Part shown: positions 1 through 12,186 of the stretch, in pieces
Layout: each line of letters starts with the position of its first letter
Position numbering within the stretch: position 1 is the stretch's first letter
Assembly (NCBI GenBank): GCA_947311845.1
Contig: CAMZMU010000027.1
Coordinates: forward strand, 48,026,094 to 48,090,093
Source of the DNA: Poa pratensis
Taxonomy: Eukaryota; Streptophyta; Magnoliopsida; Poales; Poaceae
Direction: 5' to 3'
Length of the DNA stretch: 64,000 nt
Program-made: the position numbers and the translations under genes
Notes under the pieces: generated by a model
The model's database searches: none
The model's input: only the letters and a program-made list of their open reading frames with translations
What the model was told of the DNA's origin: nothing

Positions 1-1229
1 CTAATCCATGTTAAACAAAGTAAAATAACATTCAGCATCAAAACATGAATAAGTGATAGCTCTTGATAAAGCATTTGCAAATTATTACTCATAACAAGCT
101 CATGAATCATGCAATATATGTATCTTTAAAATCAACTCAAACATCCCTTTTCCCAATCTTATAATAGCATCCAACATATTCAACCCATATTTCCAGTAGC
201 TCTTCAATATAAATGATAGTGTGGTGGTCTCACAAAAAAAAATCAAACCAAAACAAACAAAAAGACGCTCCAAGTTTATGCGATAAAGTGTTTCGATCGA
301 AAAACAGAAGTTAGACGTGTGCAAACCGAGAGTGTGTAGGTCCAGTGGGGTTGTCTTCACATCCCCAAGCTTATGGTCTTCACCATCCTTGGATAGCTCT
401 TGGTGCATCTCCTCCAATCCCTGTGAAAAAACTTCAAAACACCGTTTCTCCCATTTCTTTTCTGTGGGGTGCATTAGTAGTGATAAACAAATAGGTTTCT
501 TGCTGCATATAATCCTTAAAAAAACATATGAATGTCCAGAAAGTATATAATGTTGTATGCCTACTCATAAACTCAATTGGATAAAAAGATTCAAGTTAAA
601 AGTTCAAACATGCATCAAACAAAATGGGACAGAATCTGTCCAGAAAAACAGCAGCAGCAAAACGTATTTTTCTACCCTACCAAACTTTGTCAAAAATTCC
701 GAAAAATTCATGCATACAGAGGATGAAAAGTTGCAACTACAGTTCAAATATGAGCTCATTCGGAGTTACAGAATAAGAATTAAAAATCATACCGTGCACA
801 GATTCGTGCAGGAATAAAATCTCCGAACGCTATAAGCAACTTTTCAAACCAAAATGAGTAAAACTTGGCACTTTATTAAAAATTCCAGAAACTAAACTAA
901 AAACAAACTCTCTTGTTACAGCAAGAGGACACAAAGAAAATCACACATAAAATAACCGGGTTGCCTCCCGCAAAGCGCTTTCTTTATAGCCATATAGCTA
1001 GGCTTCTTACTTGTTGTTTATTGAAGATGAAGCTCATGAGGGAGCTTGAACTTTGATGTGCCCTCTTCTTGGGAAGTGTTCATGCATAATACCAGGATCC
1101 CATGGTGCTCTCAAGCCAATGAAAATAATAGTCAAGTTGAAACCTAGTAGAGAGAAAAACAAAACACAAAAGTAATAACAACGAAGTCTAACTTTCTTTC
1201 TATGCATTGGCATTTTGTATATGAATGAA

Positions 1230-1595
1230 TCACATAAATAGAAGTTTCCAATGCATATTAACAATAGTTACTTGCAGCCCATAATTATTAGTAGCACAGA
1301 GGGTTCTTATCACCTCCTTTTCATAATAGTTGCAAGTAGTAGAAGCAAATTCAACCATATAACCACAAGAATCATTCAACTTAGATAATTTAGGCAAATA
1401 AAGAGGATCATTAAATTTATTTTGGAATTCATTAGCATGCTTCCCTCTTTCAAAATAGTTATTAAGATCAATATCAAGTTTAATATCATGGTTGCAACAA
1501 AGATTTGGAACTAAAGATAATTGCAAACCACATAAGTATTTCTCAACATAAGCAAATTTCTCCTCTATGGTGTAATTAGGAGAATTCAGGAACAA
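1230..1595 (-). pseudogene. Second ORF fragment of element A, unknown function
   Basis: An open minus-strand frame of 121 codons with several Cys and His residues (CCNHD, then SCGYMVEF and TTCNYY). It is in the same sense as the preceding broken ORF and about 220 bp downstream of it, so it is probably the distal part of the same original coding region. I do not recognise a domain. No other frame here looks more convincing. Confidence 0.4.
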
Positions 1596-1817
1596 AGTAG
1601 GACTCTCATTAGTAAGAGTATTTTCACAAACAGCAAGTATATCATTTTTATCCTCACATAATTTAGTAACTAAACATGGAGATTATCAATAAGCATAGGA
1701 CCATCATCTAAAGCATTATCATATAACATGTCTAAACCATACTCCTCATCATTTTTAAAATTATTATCAATAATGTTCTCATTAGGCATAGGTTGATAGT
1801 CCTCCTCATCATCAGAA

Positions 1818-2424
1818 TCATAAAGCAAAGTTTATCATCAACAAACTCTTGAGTGTTACCCTCATCCATAAGTGGTGAAGGTGAAGTTTCTCCTCTTCAT
1901 TCTCTAGTTGTTCATTATTTTCATCATCTTCTTGGGGTTGCACGGGCATCCCCAAGCTTAAGCTTTTGTCATCTTCTTCCTGCAAAATGTTAGAGCTTTC
2001 TTGGGCAGCTCTCTTCCTTGTGTCAACAACATAGATATTTTCATTAAATTCAAGTATGCAGAGATCAAGCATAGTAGCAATGAAAACTTTAAATTGAGAA
2101 GCTAGGGCAGGTTTCATGTTCATCAATGAAGGTGTATAATTCATAGATGCCAAAAAAATAACAAATTGCTCTACTTCTTCCATCCTAAGTGAGCATAATT
2201 CCTGTATGATAAGTTGCAATAACATGTTCATTATTGGAAGGGCATTGGAATTCAAAGTGTCTAGAGTATTCAGAGCAACAAATTTCTTCCTCATGATAAT
2301 TAGGCAGCACACTAGCAATTTTATTTAGAAGCTCTATGTACTCTCCTAATCTTTTCCCTTCACTTGATTTTCTAAATTCAGCGGCCATTATGGCGTTTTC
2401 ATAGTAGTTTTCCATTGATAGCAA
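1818..2424 (-). pseudogene. Broken ORF of element A, unknown function
   Basis: Two overlapping minus-strand frames (2424-2185 and 2318-1818) look like parts of one protein broken by a frameshift. The first carries RLGEYIELLNKIASVLPNYH. The second continues through a hydrophobic and then a strongly acidic Q/E/D-rich tail (about residues 110-145 of that frame). It lies about 190 bases after the PBS, where gag would be expected, but I see no CCHC knuckle and no recognisable gag core. The function is not assigned. Its location and orientation suggest a family-specific protein of a non-autonomous element. Confidence 0.45.
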
Positions 2425-2610
2425 GTAGACATACTAACAAACCGAAATATTATATGCAAGACAATGACAAAACAAAATAATTTGCTTTGAAGGTAAAGAT
2501 GGATAAGATGGTGCTCACGTAGGAGCAACCTCCCCAATCTTAGGTGTTAGCACAAGTTGGTGATGTTGACTTTGTTGTGATATCCTCGGATAAATCTTTT
2601 CAGCAATGAT

Positions 2611-2628
2611 TCCCCGGCAACGGCACCA
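2611..2628 (-). other. Primer-binding site of element A (tRNA-Asp type)
   Basis: On the minus strand the site reads TGGTGCCGTTGCCGGGGA, one mismatch from the Athila-type tRNA-Asp PBS TGGCGCCGTTGCCGGGGA. It starts 11 bases inside the LTR end, which fixes the element's orientation as minus. Confidence 0.8.
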
Positions 2629-2639
2629 GAAAACAGTCT

Positions 2640-4075
2640 TGATACCCGTAGAAGTGATAGCCTTCAGTAGCTACCTGCAATGAAAAGTATACGGGGTTAG
2701 GTTTTACCTCCAAGTGCAGAGTATGTAGTAAGTGGAAGACGTGTTTTCCCCACGAGGGTGACTCGAGGGTTTAATATCAAACTCTCAGGGAATCAGTAGT
2801 GAAAGATTTATCTTCCTATCCTTCTTTTGGTTACCTACAAAACAAAGTTAAATGTTTTGGTCCTCAACCTCACCTGTGGTTGTCAAGCACAAGGTGTAAG
2901 AATGATATCAAGATAGTTATGCAATGCAAACAAGAATTAAATATGCAATGGTGGTGAATAAATGTGCAAGGATGATGATAACAATGATAAATGATATTTT
3001 TGGGTTTTTTATGATGAATGCAAGATGTAAAAGTGTTTTTATATTTTCGGATTTAATAATGGCAGAAAATGGAAAAGTGGTAAAAGTTGTTGGAAAGGTG
3101 TTTCTTATGATTAAAAATGGACCGGGGTTCATGGTTTCACAAATGCACTCTCTTTTAATAAAGTGGTAGACAATGGAACACTAGAGTTGACATATGAGAT
3201 TGCAACACAAAGTTTTATGACAAGTTACTAATTATATGCGCATCACGTCCTAACATAGAGATCTTTTGGTTATTAATCTCACTTATACTCCACCAAGATG
3301 CGAACTAAATCATAACACCTTAGTAATTAAGATAACTCAGAGTATAGCTTTAAGTATCATGACATGAAATTAAAATAAGAACATGCTAGATCTAGTCACG
3401 GAGAAGTGGCAAATCACCCACAACCCTTATAGCATGGTATTTTTTTTATCCCTAGTGAGGCAACAAAGTAAGGTAAACACCCAAGTGGATCGCGATATTA
3501 CAGTTGTCAACTTACCGCACTCACCACCCCCCGTTACTCCAACTAATGCACACATCACCCCACACACGCTCTCATAAACATGCTTGATCATAACAAGTGA
3601 ATAAGAACGGGGTACATAATATGCATCTATATTCATAACTGAAACAAACATTGCAATCTCAAACATATATTAACTCATAAAAAGATCCACCACATAGGTA
3701 TTACATAGATGACCGTAATCATGCTCAGCAGCTCATACGGTACTAATTAGTGAAGCTCAAAGAGAGGAGAGATACATAAGTTACTTCCACAAACCCATAG
3801 TCCAGAGGTGGACTACTCCCTCTTCATCATGGAGACGGTGGAGATGTCGATAGAGAAGATGGAGACCACGCCGGCAGCGTCCCGCCGGAGTTTCCCCCCT
3901 CCAATCTGCAGCTCCAGATCTCTCTTTCGGTGTTTCTGTGTTTCGGCGGCGCTTGTTCCAGAGAACGTCGGGGGGCTATTTTTATAGTCGGTTTTAGGCC
4001 AAGACGATGTCGGTGGAGAAAAGATCGACGGCAACGGAGCGTCGAGGGCCAAATTAGTGGGCCCCACGTGGCCAG
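2640..4075 (-). repeat. 5' LTR of element A (outer end missing)
   Basis: The inner end on the minus strand reads GGGTATCA followed by AGACTGTTTTC and the PBS, the usual LTR-CA then PBS arrangement. A TATA box (minus CTATAAAAATAG, about 3976-3986) lies upstream of a GC-rich leader that resembles the same region of the element D LTRs. The outer TG end is not present. Confidence 0.75.
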
Positions 4076-5378
4076 GTACAGAGGCACACACAGTTTAAGA
4101 CGAATATCACAACATTGTATCATTATTACACGAATGATCCAGTACTTGGTAAAATAAATGGTTCGATACATCTTTGCATTGCCTCAGGCTAGCTTGAAAT
4201 AATAAAGCAGCGGAAATAAATCTTCATGGAGTCTCCATCATCTTCATGCGCCACAGGCGAAGCATGTTGGTTGCAGACTCGAAACCCTTAACGAAACTCA
4301 CTCGTCGTCAGAACAATCTGCAACAAATAAAATTTTGCAACAGAGTGGGTCAGAACAATTAAAAATGGAAATGGCAAGTGACACTTTGTGGACACTTAAG
4401 GGAATAACTCTAATAACCTATATGCATATTTAGCTGGTGGAGTTCAAGGCTGTTTTGCATAAAGCCAATTTTGCCTAACACTTTGTAAACCATTTTCTTA
4501 AAATTGAGACAAGTATGGCATGAAATCCATAGTCTCATCTACCCTTGTTCAACCTTCAACTTCTACTTCAGAAATTGGAATGTTGGGAGCCTCCGTTGAC
4601 ATCCTTGATCAGCTGCTTGAATTGTCCGTAACCGGGACATGGCTAAGTACTTAGTTTTTAACTCTGCAGAGGTTGTGCACTTTCACCATTAGACCCAACC
4701 AGCCCAAACTATCCTCAACACTCATTTTGTGCTAAGGAAAAGGAGAAAGTTGAGACGAGACTTTTCAGAGACATTTTCCCCATCCCATGCAGGCTTGACC
4801 CGTTCCACCTACATCCTCTACATCTACTTGTCAAGCCGGGAGGAGTCCACACAACTTAATCCATCTAGCCATAGCCCATATGACTAATGGCTGCATGGGA
4901 AGCATCATCACTTGGAGAAAACTTTGGTCCCTTTGTTCCTGGGTGGCCATCCGCAAGTAAATATCCCATCGGGAAAACCCCTAGGGACAACACTCAACTC
5001 ATACATCCAATCAAGCCCAAATCCACCCAGGTGTTCGTTTTAACTTAGTAGAATTTAGCTTTTCAATAAAACACTTTTGCATAGCATCAATAATTCTACT
5101 AAGTTATAATAGGATTCTAGACAACTAGTAAAAGGAGATAGTGTAGTTTCTGCATAGCAATACTATCCAACACATGCTTATAGAAAATACACTAAGTCAT
5201 GCATAGATAAAATACTTAGGAAATTTATGGGGGTGTGCCACTTGCCTTGGCAACAAGAAGAGCAGTTGTAATAATCCTCGTTTCCCTCCGAATATTCTAA
5301 CACATTAAACAAGTCACAATGAACAACCAAGCATCACAAAATTTCTAAAGAAAATATGCCATGTAATGATGTGCAAAA
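4076..5378 (-). mobile_element. Element F, left part (LTR-like, truncated)
   Basis: This is the left continuation of the element whose right part is 19706-21516; the Tat element T is inserted between them with TSD CAAAA. There is no coding sequence. The junction with element A at about 4075 shows no TG/CA terminus, so this end is truncated or recombined. The segment 5335-5378 contains the TTCTAAGGAAA-type motif that continues at 19706. Confidence 0.6.
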
Positions 5379-6343
5379 TTTCGGAGAATAGTCCCCGAAA
5401 ACCAGGAATCGAGAGGGGCTGAACGCGACACTTATCAAACACTCGTCAACCTCGGCGACCAGACCCGACGAACTTGAGGGAACTCATCACGGCAGAGATG
5501 GACACGAGCTCGTACCCAGGTTCAGGCCCTCCTTGAGGAGTAAAGACCCTACTTCCTGCTGTGTTGTATTGCACTGCTTCGAGAGGTTACAGTACAGAGT
5601 TGCTTGCCGAGGGCAAAGCTTACAACAATGGTGAAGCTCCTTGGGAGTAGGAGCTCTCTTCTCTATGTGGACTAGTAGTCTTGTGTGAGGAAAATGATCG
5701 ATCCCCTTCTCCAGTGGTGCCCCTCCTCCCTATATAGTCCTGGGGCCGGAGGCTAGGGTTCCTCCATGGTGCCGGTGCAGGAGGGCGGTGCACCCCTGGT
5801 CCAGGAGGTTGTGGACGCGGTCCACCGGGTTGGTCTTGCTGGTCTTCGTCAGGTCCTGCTACCGTCCGACCAGAGTAGTGGCCGGCGCTCCAGAGGTTCA
5901 TGGTGTCACTCCGGTGACGTCGCCGTTGGAGCGGAGCGGCAGGCTGTCCCCTTAACACCAAAGTAGTATGCAGGGTAATCCTCCCCGCTTTGGGCAGCTT
6001 TGTCGCTCCCCTTTAAGCATAGAAACGGTAACTGCAGCCTCTCCGTCATCATGCACAGATGCACTCGTCGCCCTGCTGCGGAGTGCAGGGCCCATGTGCA
6101 CCCTGCCAAGGTGGCAGAGCCTCGCCAAGCACTTCGAGTGCTCCGACGCCTCATGAGGGGAAGTCTCTCGAGGCGGTCCTCTGGTCACAGGGACTCAGTC
6201 GTTTTCTTCAGTATTGAAACTCCCGCGAGGTAAAAGTCCTCGCGAGTCTCTCCAGGCGGGCTCGCCTGGTCCTTAGCAGTTCCTAGCCAAGTGCAGAGCC
6301 AGTAAGGCTGGCCCGTGATACCCTGGTTTCCATTGGGCCGACA
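5379..6343 (-). repeat. 3' LTR of element T
   Basis: 965 bp, aligned by eye along its length with 18734-19705. A palindromic TATA core CTATATAG lies at about 5730-5737. In minus sense the adjacent internal sequence is the purine-rich GGGCCCGGGGGCTAC, a plausible polypurine tract. Confidence 0.9.
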
Positions 6344-6659
6344 GTAGCCCCCGGGCCCGCGGCGCGCACGTTGCAGCCCAGATACGCAGACGAAACGTCG
6401 TGGGCCCAAAAACAGCCGCTCTGGGCCGAGACGCGTGGCGGGCAACCGTCGTCCGGTGTCGTCTCGACTTCTCCGGCAACACTGGTCGAAGTGGCGGGCC
6501 CCGCCACACCTGACAGAACTACTCCACGCGGGGTTTTAGGTAGAGGAACTGGCACAGTTCCCCATCACTCGTCTCATTTACCTTCGTCTCCCCTGCTCTT
6601 TGAGCTCGTCTCTACCCTGTGTTCCCCTTCTTCTTCCGACCCCCCGTCTTCCGATTGCC

Positions 6660-9385
6660 ATGGCTCCCAGGAAAGCTTCCGCTGCCCAGAAAGGAAGAGC
6701 GCAGCGTCCACGGGCGAGACTGCCTCGCCGAGTCCCAGCGGCGGCTACAAGCCGGCGTTGGAGCCCAGCCACGTGGTGTCTGATGCACACTTGGAGAAAG
6801 TGAGCCCTCTGGTGGCCTCCGCTTTCAACGAGCGGGGTGCGACCAACCTGAGGCTGGGAGGCACCCCAGGTGGACTCCGCGCTCCTTTCTATCCCATCTT
6901 TCTTCACACCATCTTTGCGGGGCTGGTCCTGCCATTCTCTGGCTTCCTTCTCGCCATCCTGGAGCATTACCAGATTCAGCTCCTCCACCTTCATCCCAAC
7001 TCCATCCTCACCCTTGCCATCTTCGCTTATTTCTGCGAGGGGTACACCAGGGTCAGGCCATCGGTGGACCTCTTCTGGCGCTTCTTTGCATTCCGCTCCA
7101 CCGCCCCCGGAGAGACCTCCGGATGTGTCTCATTCCGCATTGCGGAGGGCATGCCAGAGCGTTATATCCCCATCGCTTGGGATGGCGAGATTGCCGTCAC
7201 CAGGGTGACCAAACGGGTGGACGACTTCCGCAAGCGGTGGCTTTATGTGGAAGTCGCGGAGAGCTGCCCTTTCCTCGAGGTTCCTTCTGGGCCTCCGTCG
7301 AGGCATGATGGCTGGAGTAGGCAGCCTCTGGAGGACCCATCTCTCGAGCGCTTTGAGAAGCGCCTCCAGGAGGCCCGCGCCCATGGGCTTACTGGCTAGA
7401 TGGTGGCGAAGGACTTCGTGGCGCAGCGCATTGCGCCGCTGCAGTTTCACTTGGGGCCGATGTGGATGTATTCCAGTGGGGCAGACCGGATGCGGCTGAG
7501 CGGCGAAGTCTTTACGGCGGAGGTGCTAAAAGGCTTTATGGACATCCTCTTTACCTCCCCGCGGATCCCCGAGCCAGCAAACAACTCCTCAAAACCTCTG
7601 CACCGCTTCGTGAAGAAGATGTGTGCCAGGTACTTGGCGGGGATGCCTGCGTTTACCGCGTGGGGGCTGGTCTCGCAAGGACGCAACGGGCCTCAAGAGG
7701 GCCCCGCCATGGCGGCCTTGGCGGCATCTGCGCGAGGCGGCGAAGCTCCCTCCGGTTCTTCCACGGCGTCGGACGGCGGCGCAGGGGCTCCAGGAGGTGC
7801 CAGTTCCTCGGGTGTCGCCGCGAAGCCCTCGAAGGCGGCCAAGTCTGACGCCGCTGTTCTTGAGGTCTCCTCGGGCGACGAAGAGCCTCTCCGCGTCGCT
7901 TCCAGGGCCAGGGTGAAGCGGGGCCTGGACATGTCGGGGGCTAGCGTCTCCTCGCGCACGAGGCGGAAGGTGTGGGTGGACGTGGCCACCAGGTAGGCCT
8001 TTCTTTGCCCCCTTCCTTCTGTTGTCTTCGTGTTCCTCCCTTTTTCATCTTCTGCCTTGTTCTTCTTCAGGCCCTCCGCCACCTCCTCTGCGGCGCCGAG
8101 AGGAAGAAAGGCTCGCGGTCTCGGCGGGATCTCAGGAGCGGCGGAGGCACCTACAGCTTCCGCCCTTGCTGCTTCGGAGCCCTCAGGGGCGGCGACTCCC
8201 TCCGGGGTGGAGGGGCTCCTCGAGAAGGAGGACGTGGGGGCGATGCCTTCGCCTACGACGCGTCTTGAGGCCGACGCCGACACAGCCTCGCTAGGGCCAG
8301 AGGAGCTTGTCTTCGACGGGGCTCTCCTCCCGTTTGGGTAGGCGGAGTCAGAAGCCGACATCGAGTGGGCCCCGAGCCCCCCAGCAGCCCCAGACGCAGG
8401 TGGGGACGGAGGTTTTACTCCGAGCCCCCGGGCACGCCCCGAGGCCACCCCGAGCCCCCGCTGTGCGGACCTTGAGCCTCCTACGGGGCCGGGGTCCGCT
8501 GAGCTCCCCATTGACTCCCGGGCCTTAATTCCGGGGAGGCGTCAGCGAGCCGCGACTCGTCACGACGCCCTTTTCCGCTCTGCGAGGGCTAAGCTTGACG
8601 AGCTGGAGGCCCACCTTGCCGAGAGGGAGCTGGCTGAGGAGGAGGACCTTGAGGGCCTGGCACGGGGCTGGTCCCAGCTCCGGGACGTGGTAGCCCGCTG
8701 CCGTTGGGAGGATGAGGCGGCGCGGGAGAAGCGTGCGGAGGCCCTTCGTTTCGCCGCTGAGACCCGGGCCAACGTCGTGCAGGAGGCCGAAGAGACCCTC
8801 GCGTATTTGGAGGCCAAGCGCGATGCTCTGGAGGTCGACACCGAGGCCAGGCACCAGGAGCTCACGGCTCGCGAGGCCGCAGCCTCCGCCAAGTCCCGGA
8901 AAGTTGAGGCGGAGACCGCCGCCAGGCGCCAGGAGCTCACCGAGCGTGAAGCGAGGTTCGGTGCTGACTCAGAGGTGGCGAGGAAGGTGCTGGAGGAGCT
9001 CCGCGTGTCTCTAGAAGCTCGCAGGCGGGAGCTTGACACTCACGGGGAAGAGCTGCAGGTGCGTGAGACGCGGGCCACCCAACTGGAGGCGAAACTGTCT
9101 TCGGAGCGAGAAGCTCTGGAGGCCCGTGAGGCCCTCCAGAAGACCGCTGCGAGCGTGGACGGCCTTGTCGAGGAAGAGAGCCGCAAGCTTCTCTGCGTCG
9201 CGGTCGGCCGCATCTTCGCCAACCTTCGCCGTCTCGAGCCTTCCTTCGACTTTCAGGGCGTGACAGAGCCTGATGTGGGACCCGGAGCCGCGGACCGCGA
9301 AGCCGAAATTAAGGAGGACGCGGAAGCGTACGTCGATCGCTTCAAAGCGGTGGAGGTCGATGAGAGCCCCGAGAGGATGGCGTAG
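6660..9385 (+). pseudogene. Antisense gene of element T (Tat-type aORF), two exons, degenerate
   Basis: A long GC-rich coding region on the strand opposite to gag-pol. ATG at 6660 starts MAPRKASAAQKG. A frameshift near 6700 moves into the frame carrying the conserved block FYPIFLHTIFAGLVLPF...VDLFWRFFAFR...FRKRWLYV, recognisable as the 'putative gypsy type transposon' family. An in-frame TAG occurs at 7397-7399 and another at 8339-8341. An intron 7993-8070 (GTAGGC...TTCTTCAG, 78 bp) is needed to join the frame VDVATR to PSATSSAAPRG. Exon 2 from about 8560 encodes a long Glu/Arg/Ala-rich coiled coil and ends at TAG 9383-9385. The function is unknown in the family. Here it is a relic, with one frameshift and two stops. 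Confidence 0.8.
7993..8070 (+). other. Predicted intron in the antisense gene of element T
   Basis: GT at 7993 and a pyrimidine-rich tract ending CTTCTTCAG at 8070. Removing it joins ACC-AG to G-CCC and keeps the reading frame into the Ala/Ser-rich linker. This favours a real spliced transcript of the ancestral antisense gene. Confidence 0.65.
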
Positions 9386-10131
9386 TCCTGGGATCTGGGT
9401 TGCTTCTTAGTGCACCTGGTCATTAGTTCTGTCTTTTGAAAACTGCTCAAGTATTGTAATAACACTTAAGACTTGTATGCTCGCATGTGTGCCTCTCGTG
9501 AGGCTTTTCGTCCTTTGCTTATGTTCTTTTCTGCTCTGCATCGTTAGGACTCTTAGAGGGGTAGAAACTTCTTGATACCTAGCCCTCGGGAGCCCCCCTT
9601 TTGACGCGTAACTAGCTCATGGAGCACCAGTGTGAGAAAAAAGGGCCTCGAGAGGCAAAAGGGCCGACAGGAAACAGTGAGGGCAAGGGAGCTTAGAGAG
9701 CTGGACTTAGCTGATGGCATAGTCTGCCTTAAATATTCAACATAGGAGGGTTCCTCCGAGCTCTGCGTGGTTTTAAAGGGCCCTCGTGCGGTCAACAAGC
9801 TTCCTTATGAGTGCCTCGCGAGGAGAGCAAGCACCAAAGCCCTTGGTGAGGTGACGTGCGCGGGAGCAAGCCATGCGCCGGAGCTTGGATCCTCTGGATT
9901 TTCCGGTGCTGCTGGTACTCTCCCGAGGCGCAGACATCGTGCCCAGCCCCCACTCGCGAGGAGCGCCACAGATTGGCAAACATTTGCTTACCGAAGTGAA
10001 GGTACATAAAGGCGCTGGTGCGCGTTGTTCCAAAAAGGGCAATAGTCTGTTACACTTGGCCATGCCTTGGCATGAGATTTTTATACTTGGAGTAGCCAAG
10101 TTACATTCCGCCATGTCTGGGCATGGGGGGG
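9386..10131. other. Non-coding part of element T between the antisense gene and N
   Basis: No convincing gene. It holds a GC-balanced spacer and, from about 10028, copies of a motif containing ATACTTGGAGTAGCCAAG and CCATG(T/C)CTGGGCATGG. The same motif continues at 16431-16540 on the far side of the nested element N, so N interrupted a short tandem array. Confidence 0.6.
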
Positions 10132-10884
10132 TGTTGGGGGGATAATAACCCGTATACCTATGACAAGGAAAGATTGATGACTCAGCCAGAACATCACCCG
10201 GCAGTAAGAAGATCAGTCGGCCATAGGATCAGTCGGCCAGAAGATGACCCAGCCAGACGATCAGTCGGCCAGAGGATGACTCAGCCAGAAGATCAGTCGG
10301 CCAGAGGATCAGTCGGCCAGAGGATGACTCAGCCAAAAGATCAGTCGGGCAGAGGATGACTCAGCCAGAAGATCAGTCGGCCAGAGGATCAGTCGGCCAG
10401 AGGATGACTCAGCTTCAGGATAACCCAGTTTCGGAGGATGCCATAGAAGGAAGATTCAAGATGACCCGGCATCCTTGTACAAGTTGGACTCAAGACTTGG
10501 AGATCACGAAGGACTAAGATTAGGACTCCGTATAACCCAATTTTTACCTTGTACGACCAGGAGACCTAGCCATCTATATAAGCAGGCTGCTAGGTCACAT
10601 ATGAGTAGGCCGAATAAGATAGATAAAAAGTAGAGAGAGCTCAAGAGAGAGCTCCCACGCCGGAGTCATTATAACCCGGCAATCATCGCCATTGGCGCAC
10701 CATGTAACATATTATCATATAGTGATTTATAGCAGGATGTAGGGATCCTCCACCGAGGGACCTGAACCTAGGTAAAAAACATCTTCTCCCTCGTAGAGCT
10801 AGACAAATCTACTGAACACCAGAGTCGCCTTGCCCCAATCTCAAGTTACATCGTGTAACATCTGCCGTGATTAACCCCACGACA
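10132..10884 (+). repeat. 5' LTR of element N
   Basis: TG...CA termini, an internal 16-bp minisatellite (10176-10418) and a TATA box CTATATAAG at about 10573. It is followed directly by the PBS. Confidence 0.9.
10176..10418 (+). repeat. 16-bp alternating minisatellite in the N 5' LTR
   Basis: About 15 head-to-tail units of two related 16-mers, GATGACTCAGCCAGAA and GATCAGTCGGCCAGAG. The first type contains TGACTCA, a GCN4/bZIP-type core, with five perfect copies by eye. The array lies upstream of the TATA box, in the U3 part of the LTR. Confidence 0.9.
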
Positions 10885-10886
10885 GT

Positions 10887-10904
10887 TGGCGCCCACCGTG
10901 GGGC
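10887..10904 (+). other. Primer-binding site of element N
   Basis: TGGCGCCCACCGTGGGGC, 2 bases after the 5' LTR end. The position and the TGG start are typical of plant Gypsy PBS sites. Confidence 0.75.
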
Positions 10905-11959
10905 CTGCGTCCAAGTGTGTCCTCGTAAAGGGAGAAGCGCTGTGTGGGATGGAGGAAATCGCCGCCGGCAAGATCATCAGCAGCCGACAAGAAGATCACG
11001 TCGTCGATAGTTTCAGGGAAACCCAGAAGTAAATCTCGCGGCAAGCTGGTCTGGCCGTATCACGGTGCAGTATAGCCCGGCAAATTGTCAGCCCGCCTCA
11101 GCAATCATCATCAACCTGGCTGACCAATTGAGCCGGATATCGAAGTATTCTCGCCGACAGGCTTTCCGCGGTCTGAAGAGGTCAGCAAAAGTTCCGCCAC
11201 AAGTATCGAACTTCGGTTCGTTGTCCGAGTCTGAGTTCCAAGTCAAATCGGCAAATAGCGCAAGGAAGTCTAAAGAAGCAGGTTATCGCTGGGCAGGACT
11301 CACAAGCGCAGGGCCCAAGACAGAAAAGAAAAGAGACGTGGTAGTCGACTCGTACACAGTTCGAAAGGCTGATTTTTAAAGTCAAGGAGATACCCAGACT
11401 AGGAGGCACATCGACAAGCACGTACGTGGTCCCGAAGCCGGGTCAAATCCCAATAAGAAAAGGAAAGGAGATTGATCGGATGGTACCAGCTAGTACTCAA
11501 AGGCCATCGCGTCTCCAAAGGAAAAAGAAAAAGTATAGAGATCCGGAGAGTTGCCATGCATTGCATGCAAAGTGCTACTCACGTGTATCTGCTTCCTGTT
11601 TTGAAAGAAAGAAAAAATGAATAGAAGAATAAAGAGAAGGCGTGTGGTCAGCTCCATCCATCATGCGTCGTGGCCGGCTTTGCCGAGTATCGCGACCACC
11701 GATCATCGAGGAGACCCGGCTGCGGGCCGGCTTATGCAGAGACACGGTCATCTCCAACCTCGTCGCGGCCGCCCAGCAGTTCACGCTCCCACACAGCATC
11801 ATCAACACAGGATAACAGAATGAGCTAAGTCGCTTTAATATTCAAATTTCATATTCTTATTTATTCAGTCAATTTAAATCCGGCTCCCGTGAGTCAATGC
11901 CTGGAGCTAAATATATTGGTTATAAGGAAATTATAAAGATCATACTAGAGATTGCAGGC

Positions 11960-12186
11960 CATTTTTCTAAAGTCGAGTTATATTATCACTCACAATGGAT
12001 TTATCAAAGTCGAGTTATTTATCGCTCGCAATGGATTTATCAAGTTCGAGTTATTTATCGCTCGCAATGGGTTTATCAAAGTCGAGTTATTTATCGCTCG
12101 CAATGGATTTATCAAAGTCGAGTTATTTATCGCTCGCAATGGATTTATCAAAGTTAAGTTATTTTATCGCTCGCAATGGATTTCTT
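11960..12186 (+). repeat. 36-bp tandem repeat inside N
   Basis: Five nearly identical units with the phrases CGCTCGCAATGGATTTATCA and AAGTCGAGTTATTTAT, plus partial units at each end. Open frames here (for example MDLSKSSYLSLA repeats) are only translations of the array. Confidence 0.9.

Larger units (their letters stand above)
1..4075 (-). mobile_element. Athila-like LTR retrotransposon A, truncated (5' LTR plus internal part)
   Basis: A minus-strand Gypsy element, cut by the window edge on the left and by element F on the right. Reading the minus strand leftwards there is an LTR (2640-4075), a tRNA-Asp-type primer-binding site (2611-2628), a stretch with broken ORFs (2424-1230) and a 3' untranslated part. 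Positions 1 to about 935 match, in inverted orientation, the internal region of element D (about 32983-33915), so A and D belong to related families. The first 300 bp or so of the LTR expected by comparison with D are missing where F begins near 4075. No reverse transcriptase or integrase is visible, so this is a non-autonomous or decayed copy. Confidence 0.8.

Noticed and set aside
2917..3169. Complementary ORFs on both strands within the A LTR
   Set aside because: AT-rich chance frames without any family resemblance, inside non-coding LTR sequence.
5620..6555. Many overlapping ORFs in the T 3' LTR
   Set aside because: The same frames recur with indels in the other LTR; they reflect high GC rather than coding.
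10176..10418. Possible CRISPR-like array (regular 16-bp repeats)
   Set aside because: Units are directly adjacent without unique spacers, and the array is duplicated in both LTRs of a plant retrotransposon.
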